NCBI GenBank assembly: GCA_004431415.1
Contig: QPMI01000379.1
Span: 1-35,189 of the forward strand
Length of the DNA: 35,189 nucleotides
Direction: 5' to 3'
Source of the DNA: Cyanophora paradoxa
Taxonomy: Eukaryota > Glaucocystophyceae > Cyanophorales > Cyanophoraceae
In this document: positions 10,211 through 21,331 of the stretch, piece after piece
Numbering within the stretch: position 1 is the first letter of the stretch
How the letters are laid out: every line of letters begins with the position of its first letter
Position numbers and translations under genes: made by a program
The notes under the pieces: generated by a model
What the model saw: the letters and a program-made list of their open reading frames with translations, nothing else
Database searches by the model: none
What the model was told of the DNA's origin: nothing

Positions 10211-13200
10211 ATGGCGGTCGACGCGGACGCAGGGAACTTCACGGTGGTGTTGCACGTCGATGGGATGACGTGCGGGTGCGCTGCGATCCAATCGTTCCCT
10301 GTAGTTCGACGTGCAGCGTGAACCTCGCGGCGCAGCAAGTGTGTGGCGCGTGTGGAAGCGTGCCTTACATCGCTCCCGAACGTTGTTTCAGCGACTGTGA
10401 ACCTGCAAGAGAAGCGGGCGACGGCGTTCTTGGTCGCCACAACTCCAAGCGGCGCTGAGCTGGCAAACGCAATTACGTGCCTGAGTGCGCGGGCCTGCAC
10501 GCGGAGATGCCATCTCCATCTTTCCTGATTCCTCGAGCAGACCCCGACAAGTACCATGCCTACGTCGTGCACTCGGGCCGCGAGGCGTCCGCTTCCTCCC
10601 CGCCGTCCGCGGCGTCGGCTCCAGCGGCGCTCCGCGTGGAGATTTCCGTGCTCGGGATGCGCTGTGGGAAGTGCCGCGGGAAGGTCGAGGAGACCCTCAA
10701 AGCCCAGCCCGGCGTCGTATCCGCCTCCGTGTCTCTGGAGGAGAAGCGTGCCACCGTTGTGCTGCGTGGTGGGTCTGAGGAAGTTCCCGCGATCCTTTCG
10801 GCGGTCCGGGAGCTGGGTTCGTCCCGCGGGCGCCGAACGCCTAGGCCTGCGGCGCCTGACAGGACCGCAGACCCGGCGCGCTACGAGCTCTCCGTCGTCT
10901 CTCAGGCCCCGGCGGATGCGGACGAGGCGCCGGCGCCGGATGCGGCGCGGGCTCCCGCGAGCCTCGACCCCGCCGCGGGCCCGCAGCACCTGGAGGTCGA
11001 GTACAGCGTCACGGGGATGCGCTGCGGGTGCGCGGGCCCCGCGCGCGTTCATCTCTGGGCGCCTGGCGAGCGCGGCGGGGCGGGCCGCAGGTCGTGCAAG
11101 CGGCGCGTGGAAGGCGCGGCGCTGCGGGTGGAGGGCGCGGCGTACGCTGTCGCGGACGTCAAGCGCCGCTCGCTGGTCGTCGCCTTCGAGCGGCCGGCCG
11201 CCGCCCGCCCCGAGGAAGTCCCGCCCGCCCTCTCCGCCCTCGGTGCGCCGCGCTCCGCCCCGCCCCGCGCCCCGCGCTGCGTTCTGGCACGCGCCGACCG
11301 CCGCGCAGACGAGCGGTTCGCTGCGACGCTGCTGGCGCAGCGGGTGCGGGCCGGCCCGCCGCCGCCGCAGCCGGAGCCGGCGGCGGCGGCGGAGGCGGCG
11401 GCGGAGGTGCGGCTGGAGGTGCGGGGCCTGCGGGACGAGGCGGGGGCGCGCCGCCTGGAGGCCGCGCTGCTCGCCCTGCCCGGCGCCGTCGCCGCCGGCG
11501 CCTCCTCCGCCGGCACCGCCTGGGCCCGCTTCGACTGCGCCAGCCGCGTCCCGCCGCCCTCGGCCGTCGCCGCGGCCGCCCGCTCCGCCGGCCGCTCCCT
11601 CAGCGCCCGCGTGCTGGGCCAGGCGCTGGGCCCGGCCGAGGGCGGGCACGCCGGCGAGGAGGAGCGGGTGCGACTGCGGGTGCAGGGGATGACCTGCGCC
11701 TCGTGCGTCTCGGCCATCGAGGACCGCCTCCGCCGCCTCACGGGCGTCCGCGCCGCGCGCGTCGCGCTGCTCGCCGAGGCCGCCGAAGTCCACTTCGACC
11801 CCGCCCACACCTCCGTGCGGCCCCCGCCCGCCCCGCCCCGCCTCGCGCGCCCTTCCTGACCGGCCGGCCGCAGGGCGAGGCGATTGCCGCCGCCGTGTCG
11901 GACCTCGGGTACCGCGCCGCCGTCCTCGCCCGGGTCCGCCCCGGCCCAGCCGGCGCCGCTCGCCCGCCCGCCTGACGCGCCGCGCGCAGCCGCGCACGGA
12001 GCGGGTGCACTTGCGCCTGGGCGGCGAGGGCCCCGCCGGGCACGCGGAGCTCGCGCGGGCGCTGGCGGCCCTCCGCGGCCTCGCCGGCGTGCTCTCTGCC
12101 GAGCCGGAGCCGGCGGGGGCCGCGCCGGGCGGCGTGTGCGCCGAGATCGACCCCGCGGCCGTCGCGCCCCGCGCTCTCTACGACGCGCTCCTCGCGGTGC
12201 GGGCCGCGGACGGCCTCCGGCTCCGCGCAGGCTGCGCCGGGCGGGCGCTGACGCTAAGGGCCGGGCGCAGGAGGGCTTCCCCCGCGTCGAGGTCGCCGAG
12301 GGCCCCGAGGGAGACGCCGTCGACGCCCGCGGCGGCCGCGAGACCGCCGAGTGGCGCCGCCGCTTCCTCCTCAGGTGAAGCCCCGCCCGGCCTCCGGCCC
12401 CGCCCCGCGCGGCTTTGCTGACTTGGACGGCAGCGCCGTGCTCTCGGTGCCCCTCTTCTTCATCAAGATGGTGCTGATGTACATCCCTGGCCCGGACATG
12501 GCGATGATGCGGCCCGTGCCGGGCCTCGGCATCCGCACCGACGATCTCCTCGCCCTGCTGCTGGCCACGCCCGTCCAGTTCGGCTCGGGCTGGCGCTTCT
12601 TCGCCGGCGCGCACCGCTCGCTCCGCCACGGGCGCGCCACGATGGACCTGCTCATCGCGGTCGGGACCGGGGCCTCGTTCGCCTACTCGCTCGTCTCGCT
12701 GGCCGTGGAGGGCACGCGCGCCGCTACCTTCTTCGAGACGTCCGCCCTCATCGTCAGCTTCGTGCTGCTCGGGAAGTGGCTGGAGGGCCTCGCCAAGGGC
12801 CGCGCCGCGCGCGCCCTCACGGCCCTCTTGGACCTCCAGCCGCCCACGGCGGCGCTGCTCGCGCCGGACGGGAGCGAGCGGTCGATCCCGGCGCGGCTCG
12901 TGCAGCGCGGGGACCTGCTCCGCGTCGCCCCGGGCGCCCGCGTCCCCGCGGACGGCGACGTCGCCGCCGGCGTCTCCGCCGTCGACGAGGCGATGGTCAC
13001 CGGTCCGCTCCGCTCCGCCTCGCGCCTCGCCCGCGCCGCTGAGCGCTTGCCCGCCCGTCCAGGCGAGTCGCTGCCGGTGCGGAAGCAGGCCGGGGATGCG
13101 GTCCTCGGCGGCTCCGTCAACGTCGGCGGCGGGGTCCTCGAGGCGAGCGTGATCGCTGGCGCCGCGCCCCTCCGCTCGCCGCGATCGCGGCTAACGGGGC

Positions 13201-16040
13201 GGGCGGAGCAGGTGCGGGCGACGCGGGTCGGGGACGAGACGGCGGCGGCGCAGATCGCCCGCCTCGTCGCCGAGGCGCAGACCGAGAAGGCCCCTGTCCA
13301 GGCGCGCCGCCGCCCGCCCGCCCGCCCGCCCGCCCGCTGCTCGCTCGCTCCGCGGCCGACCCGGCGGGCCGGGCATGCTGGGCAGGCGCTGGCGGATTCG
13401 ATCTCGGCGGTGTTCGTGCCGGCGGTCTGCTGCGCGGCGCTCGTCGTCTGGGCCGCCTGGTTCGCCGCCGGCGAGGCGGGCGCCCTCCCCGAGCACTACA
13501 AGCCCCCCGGTGCGCTCCGGTCCGGTCTCTCTGCGCCCGCTGCCGCTGACGGCCCGGGTCTGTCTCGCAGTCGGGGGCTGGTTCCTACTGGCGCTGCTCC
13601 ACGGCGTCGCGGTCCTCGTCATCGCGTGCCCCTGCGTGCTCGGACTCGCCACCCCGACGGCGGTCATGGTGGGCGTCGGCGTAGGGGCGCGCCACGGCGT
13701 CCTCATCAAGGGCGGCGGGGCGCTCGAGACGCTGCACCGCGCCACCGCCGTCCTCTTCGACAAGACGGGGACCCTCACGCATGGCCGCCCGGACCTCGTC
13801 GACTGGCGCCTGCTGCAGGGCGACCTGCCGGCGCCCGCACTCCTCGCCGCCGCTGCCTCGGCCGAGCTCAGCAGCGAGCACCCGCTCGCCCGCGCCATAG
13901 TCCGCTGCGCGCGGGAGCGCTTCGGGATCGAGCCGGCGGCCCCCGACGCCTCGGACTTCCGTGACGAGCCGGGCATGGGCGTCGCCTGCTCGGTGCCTAC
14001 CCCGCCGGGCGCGCCGGCGCGGCTGCTGCGGCTGCGGAAGGGCCCGGGGTCCCGCCTGCGCGTCTGCATCGGGACCGAGGCGATGATGGAAGCCGAGGGA
14101 GTGCCGGTCAGCGAGGAGGCGGCGGCGGCGGCGGACGAGTTCCGCGCCGGCGGCTGCACGGCGGTGCTGGTGGCGCTCGAGGGCGCCCTCGCAGGCGTCC
14201 TGGCCCTCGCCGACTCGCCCAAGGAGGGCAGCGAGGCGACGCTCGCCGCCCTCGAGGCCGCCGGCGTCCAGTGCTTCATGGCGCGCTTGGCCGAGCCGAT
14301 CCCGCGCCCCGCCCCGCCGCCTCCGCCTCCGCCTCTCACCGGTCCGCGCAGGTGACGGGCGACAGCGGGCGGACGGCGCACGCGCTGGCGCGGCGCCTGG
14401 GCCTGGCCCCGGGGCGCGTCTTCGCCGAGGTCGTCCCCGCGCAGAAGGCCCGCCCCGCCCCGCCCCGCCCCGCCCGCCTTCCGGCGCCTCGCCTCGCCTC
14501 GCCGACCGACCGGCGCAGGCGGAGCGGGTGCGGGAGCTGCAGGAGAGGGGCCACGTCGTCGTCTTCGTCGGCGACGGGCGCGCCCGCCCCGCCCCGCCCG
14601 CCCCGAAAGCTGCCCTAGAATCTTCTAGCTTAAACAAACGAACGAGCGCTCAGCTCGCCAGCTCGCCCGCCTCGCCCCGCCCGCCCCAAAAAAAGGCGGA
14701 GCTTGCCGCCCCGCCCCGCCCCGCCCCGCCCCGCTCTGCCCCGCCCCGCTCCCATGCGCTGGAGTCTGGCCGGGCTGAGCGCGCGCGCGCGGGCGCGCAG
14801 GGTGAACGACGCGCCGGCGCTGGCGCAGGCGGACGTGGGCGTGGCGATCGGCGCCGGCGCGGCCGTCGCCGTCGAGGCCGCCGACGCCGTCCTCGTCCGC
14901 TCCGACGGTGCGCCCCGCCCCGCCGGGCGCGCCCGCCCGCCCCCCCGCGCGAAGCTTAGAGTGCTCAGAGTTCACTTAGAGCAATTAGTGCTGAAGTGCT
15001 TAGAGTTCAGTTAGGGCGATTAGAGCAAGGGGCCCCGTCCGTCCGCTCCGGCGGCGCCAGCATAGGCCAGACCGCATTATTGCTGAGGCGGGCGCCGCCG
15101 GGCCCCGGCCCGCGGCGCAGTGTGGGCGTGCTGGCTTAGAGTGCTTAGAGCTTAAAGAGCTTAAGTGCTTACGGGCCCGGGGCGCAGTGCGTGACGTGCT
15201 GGTTGCGGTGGACCTCTCGCGGGCGACGTACCGCCGCATCCGCCTCAACCTCCTCCTCGCCCTCGCCTACAACACCCTCGCCATCCCACTCGCCGCCGGC
15301 GCGCTGTACCCCCTCACGCACTCCACGCTGCGGCCCGAGGTCGCCGGCCTCTGCATGGCCCTCTCCTCCGTCTCCGTCCTCCTCTCCTCGTTGGAGCTCG
15401 CCCGCTACCGGCCCCCGCTCCCCGGCGCCGCCGCCTCCGCTGCCTCCGCGGCCGCGGCCGCGCCCCGCCGGCCCTCCCCCGCGGCCGCCGCCCACCTCGA
15501 GTTCCTGACCTTCGCCCCGCCGGAGGAGGCGGGAAAGGAGGACGAGCGCGCCGCGCTGCTCCCGGCCGCCCCGAGGCCGGCCCCGCCGCCGCCGCAGCCG
15601 CAGCCGCGGCGGCGGCCGCCGCCGCGGCGCAGGAGGTCGTTGAGGCGGTGGCCGACGGGGGCCGCGAGCTGGTGGACCCGCTCGTGTGCCCGTACGGGTA
15701 CGTGCTGCCCGGAGACTCCTGGGAGGCCGTCGCGGGGCTCGAGGCCGGCGGCGGCGGCGGCGGCTCGCCCTCGATCGGATCCGAGGCCGACGGGGACCGG
15801 ACGGACCGGGAGGGGGAAGAGGATGATGGGGGGTACGGGGACGAGGACGTCGAGGCGCCGTGCCTGCCCCACCCTGCCGCGGCCCCGCGGGGCCGCCTCG
15901 GGGCCGGGCGGGCGGTGTGCCCCTTCACGGGGCGGCCCTTCGAGCTCTCGCAGCTGCGGCCGGTGCCGCCGGCCGAGGCGATGCGGCGCGTCCTGCAGCA
16001 GGCCGCCGCCGCCCGCGGGCCCCCGCCCCTCCTCGTCTAG
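10211..16040 (+). CDS. Copper-transporting P1B-type ATPase, six HMA-type repeats, 17 exons
   Basis: Pumps Cu(I) across a membrane (Golgi, plasma or plastid membrane; location not deducible). Exons: 10211-10275, 10336-10478, 10541-11027, 11091-11242, 11309-11814, 11874-11933, 11990-12226, 12271-12374, 12434-13002, 13063-13148, 13212-13301, 13386-13509, 13571-14280, 14352-14447, 14519-14577, 14801-14907, 15188 onward. HMA repeats: GMTCGKC, GMRCGKC, GMRCGSC, a degenerate fourth, GMTCASC, a degenerate sixth, so four can bind metal. Core motifs all present: TGES (actuator), CPC in the membrane channel, DKTGT phosphorylation site, [27 protein letters not shown] and [11 protein letters not shown]. 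Layout resembles ATP7A/B and plant RAN1. Six of sixteen introns need GC donors. The C-terminal tail changes frame somewhere near 15560-15640, perhaps by a tiny intron, and ends in an acidic stretch plus [11 protein letters not shown] and VCPFTGRPF; the stop at 16038-16040 is therefore tentative. Confidence 0.93.
14908..15187 (+). other. Long intron of the copper ATPase with TTAGAG repeats
   Basis: This 280-nt intron is the longest in the gene. It begins in the usual C-rich style, then holds two clusters of near-repeats of CTTAGAGTGCT / CTTAGAG at about 14952-15024 and 15133-15175, separated by GC-rich sequence, and ends GGCGCAG. The splice joins SD and [10 protein letters not shown] correctly. 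Confidence 0.7.
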
Positions 16041-16172
16041 CCTAGTAGGCGCCTCGGTACTACGGTAGACTGTAGGACCCGAAGCCGGCCCGTGATGAGC
16101 GGCGTGGCATCTCGCCGCCGCCCGCGGGCCTCCGCCCCGCCTCGTCTAGGCGCCGCGGTAGACTAGACTGTA
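16004..16172. repeat. Tandem duplication of the ATPase 3' end
   Basis: The last ~36 bp of the ATPase frame including CTCGTCTAG, plus about 30 bp of trailer containing GGTAGACT, at 16004-16075 reappears with small differences at 16113-16172. The second copy lies outside the gene. Confidence 0.6.
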
Positions 16173-16174
16173 CA

Positions 16175-16231
16175 TGATCATCGATATCCGATGACTGGCC
16201 GTCCACGTGATCATCGATATCCGATGACTGG
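16175..16231. repeat. Two exact 24-bp direct repeats
   Basis: The 24-bp word beginning TGATCATCGATATCC and ending ATGACTGG occurs at 16175-16198 and again at 16208-16231, a period of 33 bp. Confidence 0.85.
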
Positions 16232-16993
16232 ATGAGCGTGGCATCTCGAATTTCGAGCCAGATCGACAGATCTAAATTCCCGTTACATGTGCACTGTGAG
16301 TCTGTGACACATAAACAAATCTATCCATATGCATTGATCCATATTATTAATTGGTCCGACGGTCTAAAAAAGACTCTGAGAGAATTGAATTCGAATCGAG
16401 TCTTGCGCTCTGGCACGCGTACGCAGATTATAATTACTCATCTTAAGCTTGCATATGAATTCGAAGCCTTGAAGCGCTGTACATGTTGCAGCAATTTAAG
16501 ACCCTGACTCAGTGAGATTTTGCCAAGCTTAAGGTGCCAGGCTGGCGCGGCGGGCGACGGCCGGGCGCGGCTATCATCATGGCATCGGATTGCAGAATTT
16601 GCAGTGCTAGCTATAGCTTTTTTTCACAAAGCCCATATCAACTGGCAAGGGCGAGGAGTGTATTAGTTCAGTAACTTCATCGTATGCACTAGCTATATTC
16701 ATCATCCGATCGTCTTGTGGTTGGGGGCGCAGGTCTTGTGGCCGCTCATGATCAGCGGCTGGGGCTTGTCTTATAAATTATAATTAAGCTTAATAGCTTG
16801 GCAGGCGAGAGGGGAGGGGGGGAGGGGAGGGAGGGGAGGGGGGGGGGGGGGGGTGGCGGCGTGGCGCGGGCTTACAATCAGGGCACGGACGGTGACGGAC
16901 CGCACGGTCATGATCACGCACATGTACTGTGAAATGATGTACAGGATCGGACGTGATCATGATCACTGATCACTGAGTCCTCAAGATCACTGA
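16232..16993. other. AT-richer intergenic DNA with a G-rich tract
   Basis: No gene found; the short open frames here resemble no protein. It contains GAATTCGAA at 16387-16395 and 16457-16465, CTTAAGCTTG near 16443 and its complement near 16522, TCATGATCA at 16746, 16908 and 16957, and a run of G blocks at 16810-16853 ending in a long pure G tract, which could fold as a G-quadruplex. Confidence 0.6.
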
Positions 16994-17483
16994 CCCTGGC
17001 CGGCTTTAGTGATTCCTTTGACTGTCCTTTTGCCTGCTCTTGATCCGCCTGCTCCGCCTCCTGTGTCCTCCTCGACCTCGTGCCGTAGCTCTGCCCTTTC
17101 GCATCGTCCTGCTTCGCCTCCGCCTCCATGTCGTCTTGTTGTTCCTCTTACTTGTCTTCTTCCTGTTATTTATCTTTCTCAATTTTGTCCCCCGCTTCTT
17201 AGTGATGTAATTCCTTCTGATATTGATGGTATCTCTAGCTCTGGCTCTTCTTCGTGTCAGTTATCCTCTGTCCCTAGATCTGCTCGATTTATCGTCTCTT
17301 CTCGCTATCGATCTGTCTCGAGCTCTGTGTCTTTCCTTTTTTATTGTCGATTTTGGCTCTTTGTCTTATCTTTCTTCGTGCTCTTGTCTTAGTTATTTTG
17401 CTTTTTTGTCTTTATGCCCCCTGGGCAGCCCCCGCAGTGCTGGTGTCTAGAGACTGTGGCCGGTAATTCACCAAAAAAAAAAA
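16994..17483 (+). mobile_element. Poly(A)-tailed retroposed insertion with target-site duplication
   Basis: A block that turns strongly T- and CT-rich ends in GGTAATTCACC plus a run of 13 A residues (17473-17485). It is flanked by the same 11-bp word AAGATCACTGA at 16983-16993 and 17484-17494, the expected footprint of target-primed reverse transcription. About 490 bp long. An open frame at 17009-17392 is Ser/Leu/Phe-rich because of the base composition and resembles no reverse transcriptase. It may be the 5'-truncated end of a LINE, a SINE-like unit or a retroposed transcript; I cannot tell which. Confidence 0.65.
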
Positions 17484-17690
17484 AAGATCACTGAGTCAAT
17501 TGCAAGTTTTCTCAAGACTCAAGACTCTCAATTGCAACTTCAAGGCTTGCCAAGTTGCCGACCGGTTAATTAATATTAGATACCGGTCACCGGTTGCCCG
17601 GGCCAGCTGCAGGGAACTTCCCCTGCGGGAAGTTGCCGCCCAACTTAAGCTTGCCGGCCCGGCGGGACTCCGGGAGTAGCCTAGTAGCTA

Positions 17691-17937
17691 CCGTGTAACA
17701 CTTAATTAATGCGCCAGAAATTAATGCGTATTTGGACCCGGACCCCTACTATGGATATTAATGCGGTACGGAATTAATGCGTTTTGAAGCCTTTTGGCTG
17801 CTGTAAGGGGGTACATACAGCAGTTTCTTAGCGTTTCGATATTAATGCGGTCCCAAATTAATGCGTTTTGCCAGCGGAAAACGCATTAATTTGGGACCGC
17901 ATTACTTAAGTGCGCGCATTACTTAAGTGTTACACGG
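17691..17937. mobile_element. Palindromic MITE-like element, left copy
   Basis: 247 bp beginning CCGTGTAACACTTAA and ending TTAAGTGTTACACGG, exact complements of each other, with a TA dinucleotide at both outer edges (17689-17690 and 17938-17939), as expected for TA target duplication by Tc1/mariner-type transposases. The interior repeats ATTAATGCG/CGCATTAAT words in opposite orientations. No coding capacity, so it would depend on a transposase elsewhere. Confidence 0.75.
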
Positions 17938-18400
17938 TATATGCGCTAGGCAGCCTATGCGCTACTACCGTAGTAGCCTACTACTACTAGTCTACTAGTA
18001 GCCTAGTAGGGCGGCTACTAGGGCCTAGCCTCCTAGGCTAGAGTCACGCCGGCGCCGGCCCGGCGGCCGGACGGCGGACGTACCGTCGCCGGTCCGTCGG
18101 AGTCGGTCGGACCCGGTGACCGTCACAGAGGCAGTCACGTGAGTCACGGTCGCGATCGACGTCCGAGTCAGTGATCCGTCAGCCGGCTAAGGCCCGCCTG
18201 GCCCGGCCGCCGGGCTAACGGCGGGCTTTGGTCCGTCACGGTGACGGCGTCAGTGTGCCGCGTCACGTCACCCGCCGCCCGGTGACTCGGCGGTGACTCG
18301 CCGGTGAGTCGGCGGTGAGTCGCCGGTGACCGTGACAGTGCGGTGAGTCGCCGGTGACCAGGACGGTGCGCGGCGTTCATGATCAACGGTTACCGCCGGG
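17938..18400. repeat. Spacer between the two MITE copies, with an 11-bp tandem repeat
   Basis: Holds a CTAGTAG-rich patch (17965-18030) and a tandem array of the 11-mer GGTGACTCGGC and variants at about 18281-18330, within a wider region thick with GTCAC/GTGAC words. Small open frames here are by-products of the repeats. Confidence 0.65.
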
Positions 18401-18671
18401 CCGTGTAACACTCAACTTGTCAAGTAATGCGCGCACTTAAGTAATGCGGTCCCAAATTAATGCGTTTTCCCGGAGTGCGCTGACAAAACGCATTAATTTG
18501 GGACCCCATTAATATCGCAACGCTAAGAAACTGCTGTATGTACCCCCTTACAGCAGCCAAAAGGCTTCAAAACGCATTAATTCGGTACCGCATTAATTAA
18601 TATCCATAGTAGGGGTCGGGGTACGTCCAAAAACGTATTAATTTCTGGCGCATTAATTAAGTGTTACACGG
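18401..18671. mobile_element. Palindromic MITE-like element, right copy, inverted
   Basis: 271 bp beginning CCGTGTAACACTCAA and ending TTAAGTGTTACACGG followed by TA. Its right ~240 bp is the near reverse complement of the left copy: shared words include GGTCCCAAATTAATGCG and the stretch around GCTGCTGTAAGGGGGTACAT. It carries an extra segment near 18463-18485 (CCCGGAGTGCGCTGAC). The inner edge lacks a TA, unlike the outer edge. Confidence 0.75.
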
Positions 18672-19069
18672 TAGCCCTGCAGCCGCTGGGCCGGCGCTGC
18701 TGCGGCTGGCATGCACCGCTGCCCGGCGCCGGCGCCGGCGGCCCCCTCAAAGCTGTAGGCAGTGCTAGCCCACTGCTAGGCACACGAGTGACACGACCAA
18801 GTACGACCCCCCCCGGGCCCGTACGACCAAGACTCGCACACACACGCAGCTGGCGCTGCACTGCAGCTGCCTTCGAATTCTTGACATGCAGGCGCGCGCC
18901 GCGCCCGTTTTCCCAGAGACATATGCCTCGACATCGCAATCGGGGGAAGCGCCCCCTATCGGCGTAGCCGCAGCCCCTGACACGTCCATCGCAATGCCGC
19001 GCGTTCACGTCAAAGTGAGCGGCGGAACCGAAAAAGGAGACATCGTCCGCCGCGCCCGCCTATCCAAGT
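18672..19069. other. Intergenic stretch between MITE and LTR element
   Basis: No gene recognised. A 63-residue open frame at 18886 runs into the LTR element and has no family resemblance. TTCGAATTC lies at 18872-18880. The last four bases, AAGT (19066-19069), are the target duplication of the following LTR element. Confidence 0.5.
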
Positions 19070-19446
19070 TGCGCTGAGCGGGATGCGCTAAGCAGTTGGC
19101 TAGGCCCAGAGGCGCCCCAAGCAGAGAGGGATCCGGACAGGCCCGTACAGCACCGTAGGGCGACGGCAAGCGGGTGCCATTACGTACACAGCAGGCGCAG
19201 AGCCGGCGTAAGACAGCAAGTAACAGGTACAGCGTAAGACAGTAAGTACAGAGAACAGGGACGAGAACGACAGCCAGCAAGCGAGCGCCGCGCAGGGCAA
19301 GCGAGGGCCCAGGGCTAAAATAAGCGGGCCAGTTGGCAACAACGTGGCACCAGGAATAGCAGGCTACAAAGGGTACAAGGCAAGGCAAGCTGCCGGCTTA
19401 GAGCCGACGACCAGGGCTAGCTGGGAGTCGGAAAGTGGGCGGCACA
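19070..19446. repeat. LTR, left copy (377 bp)
   Basis: Starts TGCGCTGAGCGGGATG and ends GTGGGCGGCACA. Same length as the right copy, and an 80-codon minus-strand open frame inside both copies translates identically, so substitutions must be very few. That frame has no family resemblance and is probably incidental. Confidence 0.85.
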
Positions 19447-20412
19447 CGCTTCCCGCTACAAAAAGCCGTCCTCGGCGCTACGAGCTAAAGGCTGAACTAA
19501 AGCTGCGTAGGCGAGGCTGAACGGACTACGAGCCAGCCAAAAGCCGGCTACCGTCCCTGCACAGAAAGCCGTCCTCGGCGCCACAGCGGGCGGGCCAGAG
19601 GGGCAAATTAAAATCCATCAGGCCGTCGGCACCAGTATGAGGAACTGGGCCCAACAAGGAAAGTTGGGTGAGGGACCCACGACCTGACGCCAGAGCGCGC
19701 GGAGCGCCGCCAGCCAACCGGGGGCAAACCCTCTAAATCCCGCCGGAGGGGAAAACGAGTGCTAGCGCTAGCACTAAGCTCGAATTCGAAACCGGCGCCG
19801 CGCCGCAAGCCGCCGGGCTGCGGCGGCGCCGGGTCGAAAGTTCCACAGTGTAGAAGGTACTTGATGTAGAATGTAGGAGTGTAGGACCGCAGGCTCGATC
19901 AGCAGAGCCGCAGCGGCAGAGTACGCGTTGCGGGCCCAAGCTCGGCGCAGCTTGCCGCATTGCGTTGCCAAGTGACTCGGCCGGCGGAGTCACAAGGCGG
20001 GGCGATCGGACAGCACAGTAGAGTGTGCAGCCGCGTACGCGTAGAGCAGGCAAGCCATGAAGAGTAGAGGCGGCGAGCCAGTCGTACGGGGTCAGGCTCC
20101 GCAGCAGCAGCAGGCCACTGGTCGCATCATACAGACCCATCGCCAAGGATCTTCCACGATCAGACGGGATGGCAAACCACGGACACAGCTATCGAGTCCG
20201 CCGGCGTACGCAGATGCAGCGCGTAGCCAGGGCTTAGGCAGGCCACCATCGCGGGACAGGAGACAGCATCAGCGCGGCCCGGAATGATCATCGGTGCTCG
20301 CGTGATAGTCGTAGCAAGACGTATGGACCTCTCAGCAGCGGAGAGTCGCAAGCGGAGGCTTGGTCGGAAGCACCCGGACTAGAGCGCCGGTGCGTGCTGG
20401 CTTGGTCAGCGT

Positions 20413-20559
20413 GGAATCACCCACAGCTAAGCAGACCGAAACAGCGCTGGCGTCCAGCTGGAATCACCCAGCTGCCAGGTTCAACCGAAGCACGGGAATC
20501 ACCCAACGGCCGACGCAGTCGACGCGCGAGCGTGAAGACTGGTCGCGGGGCATCACCCA
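20413..20559 (+). repeat. Four spaced copies of GGAATCACCCA in the LTR element
   Basis: GGAATCACCCA at 20413, 20460 and 20495 and the variant GGCATCACCCA at 20549. Spacing is irregular (47, 35, 54 bp). The role is unknown; protein binding or RNA packaging signals are possible. Confidence 0.7.
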
Positions 20560-21078
20560 GTGCTGCTTGCTGACGCTCTTCAACAGACAGGTCCGCTGTC
20601 CGCCGTCCAACTTTAGCTATGGCTGCTCACGTCGTCGTAGGACGTTCCAGAGCGCATTCTTTACGCTTCTGTTGACCTTCGCCCGCCGGACAGGCCTCGG
20701 TCAGACCTCCGCCCGCTGAACAGGCCTCGGTCGCTGATCAAACGCCCCCGACAGGAAAGAACGACAGTCCGCACACGCGTGAGATGTGCGTGAAGCGACT
20801 GACATCTGGCTTGACGAGCTGGACGTCCCGGAGAAGGGCAGCTACGTCGTCGGAGCCAGGGCAAGGTCTTGGCATCTTGTCTACCGTCTAGGTGCGACAG
20901 CGCGCACAGTAGACTTGACAACAGATAGATGCGCTTCCTCGCATAGAGATCGCTGTCAAGTGGAGCTGCGCCGGCTTCCACTGACGCGTACGCAACCCGC
21001 AGAGCCGAGAGAGACGCGGAGCCGCACGTCCTCTGGATGCAGGGTGGAGTCAAGTGGAGTGATCCTCACGAGGGATGC

Positions 21079-21331
21079 CACTCGCCGCCGCTGAGCGTGC
21101 CTCGGGAGGTCCGCAGGCGCCACAGCAGCCGTCGTAGGTAAGACCTCGGGCGCGTACTGGGCCATGTTATCCCAGGGGCTTTCACGTCGCAGCGGTTTGA
21201 CTCCATGCGTTCTTCAGATACACTCGCCACCATTGAGCGTGCCTCGGGCTAGCCAGAGGTGCCATCGCAGCCGTCGTAGGTGAGACCTCGGGCGCGTACT
21301 GGGGCCATGTTATCCCAGGGCATTCACGTCT
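21079..21331 (+). repeat. Internal tandem duplication, about 141-bp period
   Basis: The segment from CACTCGCC..GAGCGTGCCTCGGG through CGTCGTAGGT, CGGGCGCGTACTGG and CCATGTTATCCCAGGG to TTCACGTC occurs at about 21079-21190 and again, diverged, at about 21220-21331, inside the LTR element. Confidence 0.7.

Noticed and set aside
16810-16853. Telomere-like or origin sequence
   Set aside because: The tract is irregular poly-G without a TTAGGG-type unit; only a possible G-quadruplex can be claimed.
17009-17392. 127-residue Ser/Leu-rich open frame in the retroposed block
   Set aside because: Explained by CT-rich composition; no reverse transcriptase or endonuclease motifs.
18281-18358. CRISPR-like array
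   Set aside because: An 11-bp simple tandem repeat without spacers in a eukaryotic context.
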